In this document: positions 8,061 through 16,625 of the stretch, piece after piece
Position numbering within the stretch: position 1 is the first letter of the stretch
Layout: the number at the start of each line of letters is the position of its first letter
Assembly: GCF_014282005.1 (NCBI RefSeq)
Contig: NZ_JACFTD010000002.1
Coordinates: forward strand, 1-64,000
Direction: 5' to 3'
Source of the DNA: Sporosarcina sp. BP05
GTDB taxonomy: Bacteria; Bacillota; Bacilli; Bacillales_A; Planococcaceae
DNA: 64,000 nt
Made by a program: the position numbers and the translations under genes
The notes under the pieces: model-generated
The model's database searches: none
What the model saw: only the letters and a program-made list of their open reading frames with translations
What the model was told of the DNA's origin: nothing

Positions 8061-9077
8061 ATGAAGACGCTTACAGAACTTGAGGATTTTATGACAGAGC
8101 CATCCTTAGAGTTGATTGAGGATCTTAAATTAGTAGACGGTGATATTTTAATTTTGGGTGTGGGTGGAAAAATGGGGCCAACGCTAGCGAAAATGACGAA
8201 ACGGGCAATTGATCAAGCTGGCTTGGACAAAAAGGTGATTGGGGTTTCTCGATTTTCATCAGATAGTTTAAAAAAAGAGTTAGAGGAATTTGGCATTGAA
8301 ACGATTGCAGTAGATTTGTTGAATGATGAGCAATTGCAATCACTACCAGATGTTAAAAACGTTATTTTTATGGCGGGCAATAAATTTGGTACTGCTGGCA
8401 ACGAACATTTCACATGGGCAATGAATGCTTATTTACCTGGTAGAATCGCAGACAAATTTAAGAACTCTCGAATTGTTGCATTTTCTTCTGGGAATGTGTA
8501 TCCACTCACAAATGTCGTGAATGGTAATTGTTCTGAAGATACACCCGCTGGTCCGATTGGAGAATATGCACAATCATGTTTGGGAAGAGAGCGTGTTCTG
8601 ACAAACTTTTCACGAACGAATGACACACCAATGCTCATCTTCCGTTTGAATTATGCAATAGACTTGAGGTACGGGGTATTATTGGAAATCGCTAAGCATG
8701 TGTTAGAAGGTAAAGCCATTGATCTAACAATGGGGAGTGTCAATGTTATTTGGCAAGGAGATGCCAACGAATACGCCGTACGATCTTTACTGCACTGCGA
8801 TAATCCTCCGAAAATATTGAATGTGACTGGGCCAGAGACCATTTCAGTTCGCTGGTTGGCAGAGGAATTTGGAAAACGATTTGACAAAGAAGCGAAATTT
8901 ATCAATGAAGAACAGTCGACAGCATTATTAAATAACTCCTCCAAAGCACATCAATTATTTGGGTATCCAAAGGTACCACTACAACAAATGATTGATTTGA
9001 CAGTAGAATGGTTGGTTAACAACGGAGAAACGCTTAATAAGCCAACTCATTTTCAAGAGCGCAAAGGAGAATTTTAA
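8061..9077 (+). CDS. NAD-dependent epimerase/dehydratase family protein (extended SDR) with an altered active site
   Basis: A 338-residue Rossmann protein. The nucleotide loop ILGVGGKMG lies at residues 31-38, the SSGNVYP segment at 142-148, and the catalytic YxxxK is replaced by YAQSC (Tyr169, Cys173). The GEYAQSCLGRER version recurs in a subfamily near sugar-catabolic genes, so the loss looks inherited rather than recent. It probably acts on a sugar or sugar acid but classic dehydratase chemistry is doubtful. It is the first gene of the run and its stop abuts the next ATG. A clear ribosome site (TAGGAGTG) precedes the ATG. Confidence 0.8.
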   Translation: MKTLTELEDFMTEPSLELIEDLKLVDGDILILGVGGKMGPTLAKMTKRAIDQAGLDKKVIGVSRFSSDSLKKELEEFGIETIAVDLLNDEQLQSLPDVKNVIFMAGNKFGTAGNEHFTWAMNAYLPGRIADKFKNSRIVAFSSGNVYPLTNVVNGNCSEDTPAGPIGEYAQSCLGRERVLTNFSRTNDTPMLIFRLNYAIDLRYGVLLEIAKHVLEGKAIDLTMGSVNVIWQGDANEYAVRSLLHCDNPPKILNVTGPETISVRWLAEEFGKRFDKEAKFINEEQSTALLNNSSKAHQLFGYPKVPLQQMIDLTVEWLVNNGETLNKPTHFQERKGEF

Positions 9078-10133
9078 ATGTTGAATCCTGCGGTTAAAGA
9101 AAGTTTACATAAAGGGGCAGTTATTCCAGCACACCCTTTAGCGCTAACAGAAAATCGTCAGCTTGACGAAGCCAGTCAACGTGCACTTACTCGTTATTAT
9201 ATTGATGCAGGAGTAGGCGGGATTGCTGTTGGCGTCCACACAACACAGTTTGAAATACGAGATCCACAGTTCAATTTATTCGAAAAGGTTCTAACGATTG
9301 CGATTGAAGAGATGAAGAAAGCACAGGTTCCAGATTCTTTTATAAAGATCGGTGGAATTAGTGGACCATTAGAACAGGCCATTGAAGAAGCGAAGTTTAT
9401 CAAATCAATTGGTTATGACATTGGATTGTTGAGTATGGGTGGGTTACAAAACGCTACCGAGGAAGAGTTGCTACATAGGACTGAAAAAATTGCAGAGATC
9501 ATCCCGGTTTTTGGATTCTATTTACAAACGGCAGTTGGCGGCCGCATACTTTCTTATGACTTTTGGAGAAAACTTGCGGATATCCCGAATGTTCATGGCA
9601 TAAAAATTGCACCTTTTAATCGCTATCAATCCTTTGACGTCGTCCGTGCGGTTTGCCACTCAGAAAGAAATGAAGAAATCGCAATTTACACAGGAAATGA
9701 TGACAATATCATTAATGACTTGTTAACAACCTATCGAATTAATGTAAACGGTGAAAAGGTAGAGAAACAGGTTGTAGGCGGTTTACTTGGGCATTGGTCA
9801 GTTTGGACGAAAACAACAGTGGATATTTTCAATACAATAAAAGACATTCGAGCAACAGGTCAGATTCCAAGTGAACTCTTAACATTGGGGCAAGAAATAA
9901 CAGATGCGAATGCTGCATTCTTCGACCCAAGCAATCAATTTACAGGAAGCATTGCAGGTATCAACGAGGTGCTGTCAAGACAAGGACTTCTGAAGGGTCG
10001 TTGGTGTCTACTAGATAAGGGAAAATTGAGTCCAAATCAAATGGAAGAAATAGATCGTGTCTATGCCGAATATCCACATTTACATGATGATGCATTTGTG
10101 AAAGAGAACTTGGCCAAATGGTTCAAAGAGTAA
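9078..10133 (+). CDS. Dihydrodipicolinate synthase/N-acetylneuraminate lyase-family protein
   Basis: A 351-residue TIM-barrel aldolase-like protein. It begins GAVIPAHPLALTENRQLD and carries the Schiff-base lysine in VHGIKIAPF (Lys176). The Tyr usually in YNVP appears as GFYLQ. Family members cleave or form C-C bonds of keto-acids such as 2-keto-3-deoxy sugar acids, so a lyase step on an oxidised sugar is the best guess. It is about 50 residues longer than DapA. The ATG directly follows the previous stop, with AAAGGAG at 9062-9068 inside the upstream gene, implying translational coupling. Confidence 0.82.
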   Translation: MLNPAVKESLHKGAVIPAHPLALTENRQLDEASQRALTRYYIDAGVGGIAVGVHTTQFEIRDPQFNLFEKVLTIAIEEMKKAQVPDSFIKIGGISGPLEQAIEEAKFIKSIGYDIGLLSMGGLQNATEEELLHRTEKIAEIIPVFGFYLQTAVGGRILSYDFWRKLADIPNVHGIKIAPFNRYQSFDVVRAVCHSERNEEIAIYTGNDDNIINDLLTTYRINVNGEKVEKQVVGGLLGHWSVWTKTTVDIFNTIKDIRATGQIPSELLTLGQEITDANAAFFDPSNQFTGSIAGINEVLSRQGLLKGRWCLLDKGKLSPNQMEEIDRVYAEYPHLHDDAFVKENLAKWFKE

Positions 10134-10145
10134 GGGGCAAATCAA

Positions 10146-11150
10146 ATGAAATCTATTGTTGCGAGTCATCAAAAAGTCCATATTATCGAAAGTGCTAAGC
10201 CAACTATCGAACCTTCCTACGTATTGGTGAAAACATTACATTCTGCTATTTCACCTGGGACGGAACTTAGCTTGGTCGGAATAAGTAAGGATAGGGAAAT
10301 ATCATTAGGGTATAGTGCAGTGGGTATTGTTGAAGAGTGCGGAGAAAATGTGGAGGCATTCCAAATAGGCGATATTGTCGCCTGTTACGGAGCACCCTAT
10401 GTTGGTCATTCTGAGTTTCTATTAGTCCCAACAACATTATGTGCAAAGGTCCCAGCTAACGTTGAGCCAAAGGAAGCCGCTTTAGCAGGGATTGGCGCGA
10501 TTGCGATTCATGCACTTAGAGTTGCAAAACTTGGATTTGGCGAAACGGTTGTAGTCGTTGGTTTAGGATTACTAGGTCAAATGATTGCTAAAATCGCTGC
10601 TGCAGCCGCATATGATGTAATTGCTTTCGACGTTCAATCAGAACGGGCCGCAATGGTCAATGGAGAAGCGGGTATTCGTTCGTTTTCGACTCTGTCGGAG
10701 ATGGAAGCAGAAATAAAGGAATGTACGCAAAGCTATGGAGTAGATGCCGTTCTATTATGTGCAGGTGGCAAGCGCTCCTCGCTAACAAGTCAAAGCTTAG
10801 AATGGATTCGAAATCAGGGAAAAGTGGTAATTGTGGGAGATATTGAACCGGAATTCCCTCGCGAATTGATGTTTGCAAAGGAAGCACAAATTCTTATTTC
10901 CAGAGCTGGTGGTCCAGGACGCTATGATCCGGTATATGAAAAGCAAGCTATCGATTTTCCATATGGTTATGTACGATGGACGGAAGGTAGAAACGTAGCG
11001 GAATATTTACGTCTAGTAAGTGAGAAACGCATCCATGTTCAATCCTTCCTAATGGATGAAGTCGATTTTAATGACGGACCTACTGCATACGATGATTTGA
11101 TGAATAAAAAATCAGTGACATTAACAAAAATTATTAACTATATACGTTGA
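10146..11150 (+). CDS. MDR-family dehydrogenase lacking the catalytic zinc cysteine
   Basis: A 334-residue medium-chain dehydrogenase. The NAD-binding loop VVVGLGLLGQMIAKIA is clear. In the N-terminal GroES-like part the CGxCGTD catalytic zinc motif is replaced by SAISPGTEL, as in the 2-deoxy-scyllo-inosamine/bi-domain oxidoreductase branch, so it may use substrate-assisted chemistry. It sits 12 nt after the DHDPS-like gene. Likely role: oxidation or reduction of a sugar-derived alcohol. Substrate unknown. Confidence 0.8.
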   Translation: MKSIVASHQKVHIIESAKPTIEPSYVLVKTLHSAISPGTELSLVGISKDREISLGYSAVGIVEECGENVEAFQIGDIVACYGAPYVGHSEFLLVPTTLCAKVPANVEPKEAALAGIGAIAIHALRVAKLGFGETVVVVGLGLLGQMIAKIAAAAAYDVIAFDVQSERAAMVNGEAGIRSFSTLSEMEAEIKECTQSYGVDAVLLCAGGKRSSLTSQSLEWIRNQGKVVIVGDIEPEFPRELMFAKEAQILISRAGGPGRYDPVYEKQAIDFPYGYVRWTEGRNVAEYLRLVSEKRIHVQSFLMDEVDFNDGPTAYDDLMNKKSVTLTKIINYIR

Positions 11151-11176
11151 CATTAAGAATCCTACCTACAACACTT

Positions 11177-11255
11177 GGCGCTTGGGGTGCCTACCGCGAT
11201 AAGCCGGACAAATACCACTGTTTGTCTTATCGATTCGGCTACCCAAGTAATCGCC
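11177..11255 (+). ncRNA. Structured intercistronic RNA element in the catabolic operon
   Basis: A long interrupted hairpin: GGCG (11177-11180) with CGCC (11252-11255), CTTGGG (11181-11186) with CCCAAG (11242-11247), GCC (11189-11191) with GGC (11237-11239), CGATAA (11197-11202) with TTATCG (11227-11232), and GACAAA (11207-11212) with TTTGTC (11221-11226). No T-run follows. It could be a processing or stability element, an attenuator or a mobile repeat. The base pairing is seen; its function is unknown. Confidence 0.45.
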
Positions 11256-11306
11256 CTCTCTGGATTTTATAAAGAATCATTAGTCAATTAAAAGGAGGCT
11301 CTTCAT

Positions 11307-12359
11307 ATGTTAAAGGTTGGAGTTATTGGGGGGGGTTCTATTTCAGCGTTTCACATTAAGCCATATGTGGAGAACGTTGAAGTAGAGTTGGTAGCGTTAT
11401 GTGATAAAAATGCAGAACGTCTAGCGAGTGCGGGCGAGCTGTATGGTGTTAGTGGATTGTATAGCAACTATGAAGACTTATTAGGGAATCCAGAAATTGA
11501 TGCCGTTAGTATTTGTACATGGAATAATACCCATGCAGAGATTGCTATCGCTTCATTGGAAGCAGGAAAGCATGTTTTGGTTGAAAAGCCATTAAGTATG
11601 ACCGTCGAACAAGCATTAGCTGTTGAAGAGGCAGTCAAGAAATCGGGTAAAATTCTACAGGTTGGATTTGTTAGAAGGCATGGGGATAATACAAAAATAC
11701 TGAAACAATTTATCGATTCAGGTGAGTTCGGGGAGATGTATTATGCCAAGGCTTCCTGTATACGAAGGCTCGGCAATCCTGGTGGTTGGTTTAGTGATCA
11801 GTCAAAATCGGGTGGAGGACCGCTTATCGATTTAGGCGTTCATATGATTGATATATGCTGGTATTTGATGGGCAAACCGCGCCCTGTCTCAGTGAGTGGC
11901 AATACCTATTCAAAGCTGGGCAACCGAAGCAATATAAAAAACTTAACATTCTATCAAGCGGCCGACTATGACGCAGCATTAAATAATGTAGAAGATCTAG
12001 CAAATGCCCTCATTCGTTTTGACAATGGCGCTTCTTTATTTGTAGATGTTAGCTTTACGCTACATGCTAAAGAAGACGAGTTATACGCTAAATTATTTGG
12101 GGAAAAAGGCGGCGCAGAAATCGAACCACAATTAGCGATGGTGACGGAAAAAAATAATACCATCTTAAACATTACGCCACAAATTGATAATCTTAGCTTT
12201 GATTTTGAAAAAGCCTTTGCGAATGAAATTAACCATTTCGTTGACTGCTGTATAGAAGGAAAAGAAACGATAGCACCTGTTGCTGACGGCGTGCAAATTA
12301 TGAAAATGCTAAATGCTGTCTATGAGTCAGCAAAAACGGGCAAAGAAGTTTATTTGTAA
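11307..12359 (+). CDS. Gfo/Idh/MocA-family dehydrogenase
   Basis: A 350-residue NAD(P)-dependent oxidoreductase. It shows GVIGGGSISAFH at the dinucleotide fold, VEKPLS with catalytic Lys94, and GVHMIDICWYLMG at the HxxD position. Such enzymes oxidise or reduce one sugar carbon, often C3 or C1. It follows the structured spacer and AAAGGAGG. Its TAA is immediately followed by the ATG of an FAD oxidoreductase, so the two are probably made together. Confidence 0.88.
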   Translation: MLKVGVIGGGSISAFHIKPYVENVEVELVALCDKNAERLASAGELYGVSGLYSNYEDLLGNPEIDAVSICTWNNTHAEIAIASLEAGKHVLVEKPLSMTVEQALAVEEAVKKSGKILQVGFVRRHGDNTKILKQFIDSGEFGEMYYAKASCIRRLGNPGGWFSDQSKSGGGPLIDLGVHMIDICWYLMGKPRPVSVSGNTYSKLGNRSNIKNLTFYQAADYDAALNNVEDLANALIRFDNGASLFVDVSFTLHAKEDELYAKLFGEKGGAEIEPQLAMVTEKNNTILNITPQIDNLSFDFEKAFANEINHFVDCCIEGKETIAPVADGVQIMKMLNAVYESAKTGKEVYL

Positions 12360-13922
12360 ATGGATACGTTGAAAAAAGATCTTGTCATTATAGGTGCTGG
12401 TCTAGGCGGTTGCGCAGCAGCATTATCGGCTTGTGCTAATGGATTATATGTCGTGTTGACTGAAGAAACTGACTGGATTGGTGGTCAAGTCACTTCACAA
12501 GGGGTACCACCCGATGAACATCAATGGATTGAAGAGTTCGGCTCAACACGGAGATACCGGGAATATCGTGGTAAAGTTCGGGAAACGTATTTGCGAGCAA
12601 TGGATGTCTCGGTTCATAACACAGCTTTTAATCCGGGGAACGGTTTAGTGAGTAAGATTTGCCATGATCCAAGAGTTAGCTTGCATGTATTAAAAGAAAT
12701 GCTTCTGCCGTATGTCTTAACAAATCAGCTAACGATACAGTTGAATACAATCGTTACATCGGTTGAAAGAACTGGTAGAACAGTGATGAACGTAACCTAC
12801 CAAAATACACTGACGGGAAAAAAAGGTAAGCTGGCTGCACCGTATTTCATCGATGCTACGGAGGCTGGGGACCTATTGCCACTGGCCAATATCGACTTTG
12901 TAACGGGTGCAGAAGCGAAGTCTGTTACAAATGAGATCCATGCATTAGAAATCTCGGATCCGAATGATATTCAAGCATTTACCTATGTACTTGGAATGGA
13001 ATATAGAGAAGGTGAAGATCACACAATTCCTGAGCCGGAGATGTACCCATTTTGGAAAGAGTATCATCCAGACATATGGCCTGAAAAATATTTGAGCTTC
13101 TTTGCTCCACACCCGATTACGAAAAAGAAAAGAGAGTATACGCTATTTCGTGAAGAGCAGGGGTTTCCACTCTGGGAATACCGACGTAGCTTTGATAGAC
13201 AACAATTTACAACGCCTGTCGATGCGGGTGATGTGAGTTTAATGAACTGGCCCCAAAGTGATTACTTTTTAGGGAATATTTATGATGTCACAGCAGAAGA
13301 AAAAGAAAGAAATATATACCAAGCTAAACAGCTAAGCTTATCCCTTCTCTACTGGCTACAAACCGACGCCCCACGACCCGATGGTGGCAAAGGATACCCA
13401 GGGTTAAAACTGCGTAAAGATTTATTCGAAACTGAAGATGGCTTGGCAAAAGCTGCTTATATAAGAGAGTCAAGGCGAATCAATGCGGAATATACAATTG
13501 TGGAACAAGATGTTTCCCCTGACTTTCATGATGGAAAAACAGGCAAGTTATACGAAGATCGGATTGGAATCGGATCATATAGTATCGACTTACATCCGAG
13601 TATGACAGGGAGAACTTATTTTGATGTTAATGCCTTACCATACCATATTCCATTAGGTGCGCTAATCCCGAAGGATACTGACAATTTATTGGCAGGTTGT
13701 AAAAACATAGGGACAACACATATTACGAATGGCTGCTATCGACTTCATCCAACAGAGTGGAATATTGGAGAAGCTTGTGGAGCATTAGTTTCTTTTTGTA
13801 TGAAAGCGAAGGTAAAACCGAAAGAAGTTCGTGAAAATAGTCAGTTGTTAACGGAATTTCAAACGAAGCTAAGAGCAGATGGCTTTGAACTTGAGTGGCC
13901 TAAAGAGTTTTACAAAGATTAA
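12360..13922 (+). CDS. FAD-dependent oxidoreductase (FAD_oxidored family)
   Basis: A 520-residue flavoprotein. The FAD loop IIGAGLGGCAAALSA lies at residues 10-24, with TEETDWIGGQVTSQG after it and a C-terminal stretch (LAGCKNIGTTHITNGCYRL) that closes over the flavin in this family. Relatives recur in polysaccharide-use loci of Paenibacillus and Bacteroidetes but few are characterised. No signal peptide is visible, so it is cytosolic. The start abuts the previous stop. A second, distinct member is encoded at 18350. Substrate unknown; an oxidised sugar or cyclitol is a guess. Confidence 0.85.
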   Translation: MDTLKKDLVIIGAGLGGCAAALSACANGLYVVLTEETDWIGGQVTSQGVPPDEHQWIEEFGSTRRYREYRGKVRETYLRAMDVSVHNTAFNPGNGLVSKICHDPRVSLHVLKEMLLPYVLTNQLTIQLNTIVTSVERTGRTVMNVTYQNTLTGKKGKLAAPYFIDATEAGDLLPLANIDFVTGAEAKSVTNEIHALEISDPNDIQAFTYVLGMEYREGEDHTIPEPEMYPFWKEYHPDIWPEKYLSFFAPHPITKKKREYTLFREEQGFPLWEYRRSFDRQQFTTPVDAGDVSLMNWPQSDYFLGNIYDVTAEEKERNIYQAKQLSLSLLYWLQTDAPRPDGGKGYPGLKLRKDLFETEDGLAKAAYIRESRRINAEYTIVEQDVSPDFHDGKTGKLYEDRIGIGSYSIDLHPSMTGRTYFDVNALPYHIPLGALIPKDTDNLLAGCKNIGTTHITNGCYRLHPTEWNIGEACGALVSFCMKAKVKPKEVRENSQLLTEFQTKLRADGFELEWPKEFYKD

Positions 13923-13946
13923 AAGCCTTTACAGTGGGGGGATATT

Positions 13947-14789
13947 ATGAATATCAGTGTGAGTATGTATAGCTTGGCAACAACAATAAGAAAAGAACAC
14001 TGGTCGGTTGAAGAATTTATTGATTATGCAAGTATGATTGCAATCGATGGTGTAGAGCTACTCGATGTGTATTGGGAAAACAAAGCAGATATAACTGAAG
14101 AACTGGAGCGAGTAAGAGTTGCATTAAAAAAATATAACTTACGCGTGTCTGCCTATGACATTATGAATAGCTTTGTAAAAGAAACAAGGGAAGAACGTGC
14201 TGAAGAAGTAGCGGCCGTTGTGAATGCAATTCAGGTTGCAAAAAAACTGGGCACAAATATTGTTCGTATATTTTGTGGGGATACCAAGGGAGACTTAACC
14301 TTTGAAAAAGGATTGGCTTGGATTATTGAAAGTTTAAAAGAATGTGCGCGAACTGCTGAAAAAGAGCAAGTATATTTAGCGATTGAAAATCACGGATTAT
14401 TGGCTGGTAAGAGTAAACAAGTAAAAGAGATTATTGAGGCAGTGAATAGTCCGTATGTAAAATCAACATTTGATACAGGAAACTTCTTGCTTGTACATGA
14501 AAAGCCAACAGAGGCGTTTGAGCAGTTGAAAAATGATATTGTGCATGTCCATTTTAAAGACTTTCGTGAAAAAACGGCAAATGAATCTGTTCGTGGGTTT
14601 CTTTCAACAGAAGGTATGGAACTAATCGGTGTAATACCTGGTGATGGTGAAGTCGATCTGAATTATATTGTAGAAGGTTTAAAAAATATCCATTACGACG
14701 GTTGGTTATCGATTGAGTATGAGGGACATGACGACGCAAAGATAGCGAATGCAGAGGCGGTTAATCGTTTAAGAAACCTATTGAATTAG
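13947..14789 (+). CDS. Sugar phosphate isomerase/epimerase (xylose isomerase-like TIM barrel)
   Basis: A 280-residue protein with the metal-binding pattern of the family: IENHG, STFDTGNF, VHVHFKDF, PGDGEVD and LSIEYEG along the barrel. Relatives isomerise or epimerise keto-sugars, and some act after a Gfo/Idh oxidation at C3 in glycoside cleavage. The ATG follows GTGGGGGG. It lies 24 nt after the FAD gene and 13 nt before the next. Confidence 0.87.
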   Translation: MNISVSMYSLATTIRKEHWSVEEFIDYASMIAIDGVELLDVYWENKADITEELERVRVALKKYNLRVSAYDIMNSFVKETREERAEEVAAVVNAIQVAKKLGTNIVRIFCGDTKGDLTFEKGLAWIIESLKECARTAEKEQVYLAIENHGLLAGKSKQVKEIIEAVNSPYVKSTFDTGNFLLVHEKPTEAFEQLKNDIVHVHFKDFREKTANESVRGFLSTEGMELIGVIPGDGEVDLNYIVEGLKNIHYDGWLSIEYEGHDDAKIANAEAVNRLRNLLN

Positions 14790-14802
14790 GAGGCTTGCAA
14801 TA

Positions 14803-15525
14803 ATGATGAAAATTGTACTAGGCAGCTTGGAGAAACTCGACTTTCGTGCAACAGTAGAAAATATACGAGTAGTAGAATCAGTAGAACAATTATCGAAAAA
14901 AAACAATGAAGAGATTACATATTTTTTAACTGAGACAGAAGAAAATATTAATGCAGTAGTCCGTAATCAAGAACACGTTTATATTCCGGCAACTAGCCTA
15001 TTAGCAAGCCATCAATCGATAGGGTTACACATTTATTTTGATTTGGAAAGCTATCCATTTTATCAAAAAGTGAAAGAAATGATTAGTAAAGAAGATAAAC
15101 CAAAAGGTGTTTTCCGTTTTAGGCGTACTGTACAGCATAATCGAAATCACTCGCTGCTCACTGGTGATTTATATACCTTGTCGTCATTACTTGGCAAGCC
15201 ACAAGATATTCGCGTAAAACAAACAGACCTATCTGTTACACCATCCCATACGATTATTTTGATGAACTTTGGTGGAGGAACAATGGCCCATATTGAATAC
15301 ACGGTAAGTGATCGGGAGCGCATCGAACTTGAGTGGAGTGGGATCAAAAAAATAATCGAGTTTGATAGTGATCAGATGGTATCCATTCAGTCAACAAGAA
15401 AGCCGACCCAACCATTAGCCTATTCAGTTGACGCTATTTTAGCATCAGCGCGGAAAGTAGATCAGGAACTTATTGACCGATTGAATGATTTTAGCAGGCT
15501 TATCAATGGAGGTGTCTATTCATGA
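14803..15525 (+). CDS. Protein resembling the C-terminal half of Gfo/Idh dehydrogenases, without a Rossmann fold
   Basis: A 240-residue protein of unknown function. Residues about 100-200 (GVFRFRRT, LTGDLYTLSSLLG, IILMNFGGGTMAHIEYTV, ERIELEWSGI) resemble the alpha/beta substrate domain of Gfo/Idh/MocA enzymes. The N-terminal part is short and has neither a GxGxxG loop nor an EKP motif. It overlaps the next gene, a full dehydrogenase, by ATGA, suggesting the two products pair. It may be a subunit or chaperone-like partner of that enzyme. An ATG at 14806 is an equally good start. Confidence 0.7.
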   Translation: MMKIVLGSLEKLDFRATVENIRVVESVEQLSKKNNEEITYFLTETEENINAVVRNQEHVYIPATSLLASHQSIGLHIYFDLESYPFYQKVKEMISKEDKPKGVFRFRRTVQHNRNHSLLTGDLYTLSSLLGKPQDIRVKQTDLSVTPSHTIILMNFGGGTMAHIEYTVSDRERIELEWSGIKKIIEFDSDQMVSIQSTRKPTQPLAYSVDAILASARKVDQELIDRLNDFSRLINGGVYS

Positions 15526-16496
15526 AGATTGGGATAATGAGTTTCGCACATATGCACGCATATAGTTATGCTAACGGATTAACTAGATTGCCAGACGTTG
15601 AATTAGTAGGCATCTTTGATGACGATATCGATAGAGGAAAAGAAGCGGCCGAAACGTATCATACAACCCATTATAGTGACCAAGCTGGATTTCTAGCATT
15701 GGACATGGATGCTGTCATTATTTGTAGTGAAAACAATCGTCACAAAGAAATGGTTATGCATGCAGCAAAGGCTAAAAAGCACATCTTATGTGAAAAACCA
15801 ATTGCGACGAATCTTGCAGATGCACAAGAAATGATTCAAGCATGCAAAGATCACCATGTGATTTTACAAATTGCTTATCCAGTTAGATTCAGTTCACCAA
15901 TTCAACAACTAAAAGAAATGATTGATAACGATGAACTAGGTGAAATTATTGCCTTTCGGACGACAAATCGCGGACAAAATCCGGGTGGATGGTTTATCGA
16001 TGAGGACCAATCAGGTGGTGGGGCTGTCTTAGATCATACGGTGCATATGGTTGATATTATGCGCTGGTATTTAAATGAAGAAATCGCCGAAGTGGAAGCT
16101 ATTGTCGATTCATATTTTCATGAAATAGATATCGATGATGCGGGACTTTTGACGTTTGAATTCGCAAATGGAGTAGTCGCTTCGCATGATGCAAGCTGGT
16201 CTCGTTTTACAGAATACCCATCATGGGGTGATGCAACAATTGAAGTCATTGGAACGAAGCAAACTGTGAAAGTTGACGCATTTCAAGAACACTTAAGAAT
16301 GTTTACCAATGAAAAAAAGTCATTGGAATATGTTTTTTGGGGAAATGATATGGACTTTGGATTGATCCAAGATTTTGTCAACTGTGTGAAAGAGGGAAGA
16401 GAACCGTCGATCACGGGTTATGACGGGTTGAAGTCATTAGAGGTTTCACTGGCGGGGTATGAATCCAGTAAGTTGAATAAGACGGTTCACTTATAA
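15522..16496 (+). CDS. Gfo/Idh/MocA-family dehydrogenase
   Basis: A 324-residue dehydrogenase with an unusual opening (KIGIMSFAHMHAYSY) where GxGxxG is normal. It has LCEKPIATN with Lys92 and DHTVHMVDIMRWYL at the His/Asp position. The start overlaps the stop of the previous gene by ATGA, showing translational coupling. The His-rich SFAHMHA loop is shared by a subgroup of sugar dehydrogenases of unknown substrate. It is the last gene before a terminator. Confidence 0.87.
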   Translation: MKIGIMSFAHMHAYSYANGLTRLPDVELVGIFDDDIDRGKEAAETYHTTHYSDQAGFLALDMDAVIICSENNRHKEMVMHAAKAKKHILCEKPIATNLADAQEMIQACKDHHVILQIAYPVRFSSPIQQLKEMIDNDELGEIIAFRTTNRGQNPGGWFIDEDQSGGGAVLDHTVHMVDIMRWYLNEEIAEVEAIVDSYFHEIDIDDAGLLTFEFANGVVASHDASWSRFTEYPSWGDATIEVIGTKQTVKVDAFQEHLRMFTNEKKSLEYVFWGNDMDFGLIQDFVNCVKEGREPSITGYDGLKSLEVSLAGYESSKLNKTVHL

Positions 16497-16510
16497 TTGT
16501 CGATAAATAG

Positions 16511-16557
16511 GGCACTAGTGATTATCAATTTTGATAGGAAACGAAAGTGCCTTTTTC
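16511..16557 (+). terminator. Intrinsic terminator after the dehydrogenase run
   Basis: GGCACT (16511-16516) pairs with AGTGCC (16546-16551), with an inner TATCAA/TTGATA helix, followed by five T. It divides the 8061-16496 run from the genes starting at 16626. Confidence 0.75.
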
Positions 16558-16625
16558 TATTCTTTGCTTTGCGGTAGGGCGATTGTAAAATAGAAAACCA
16601 TCTATTGGAAAAGGTGCTGAGAATC

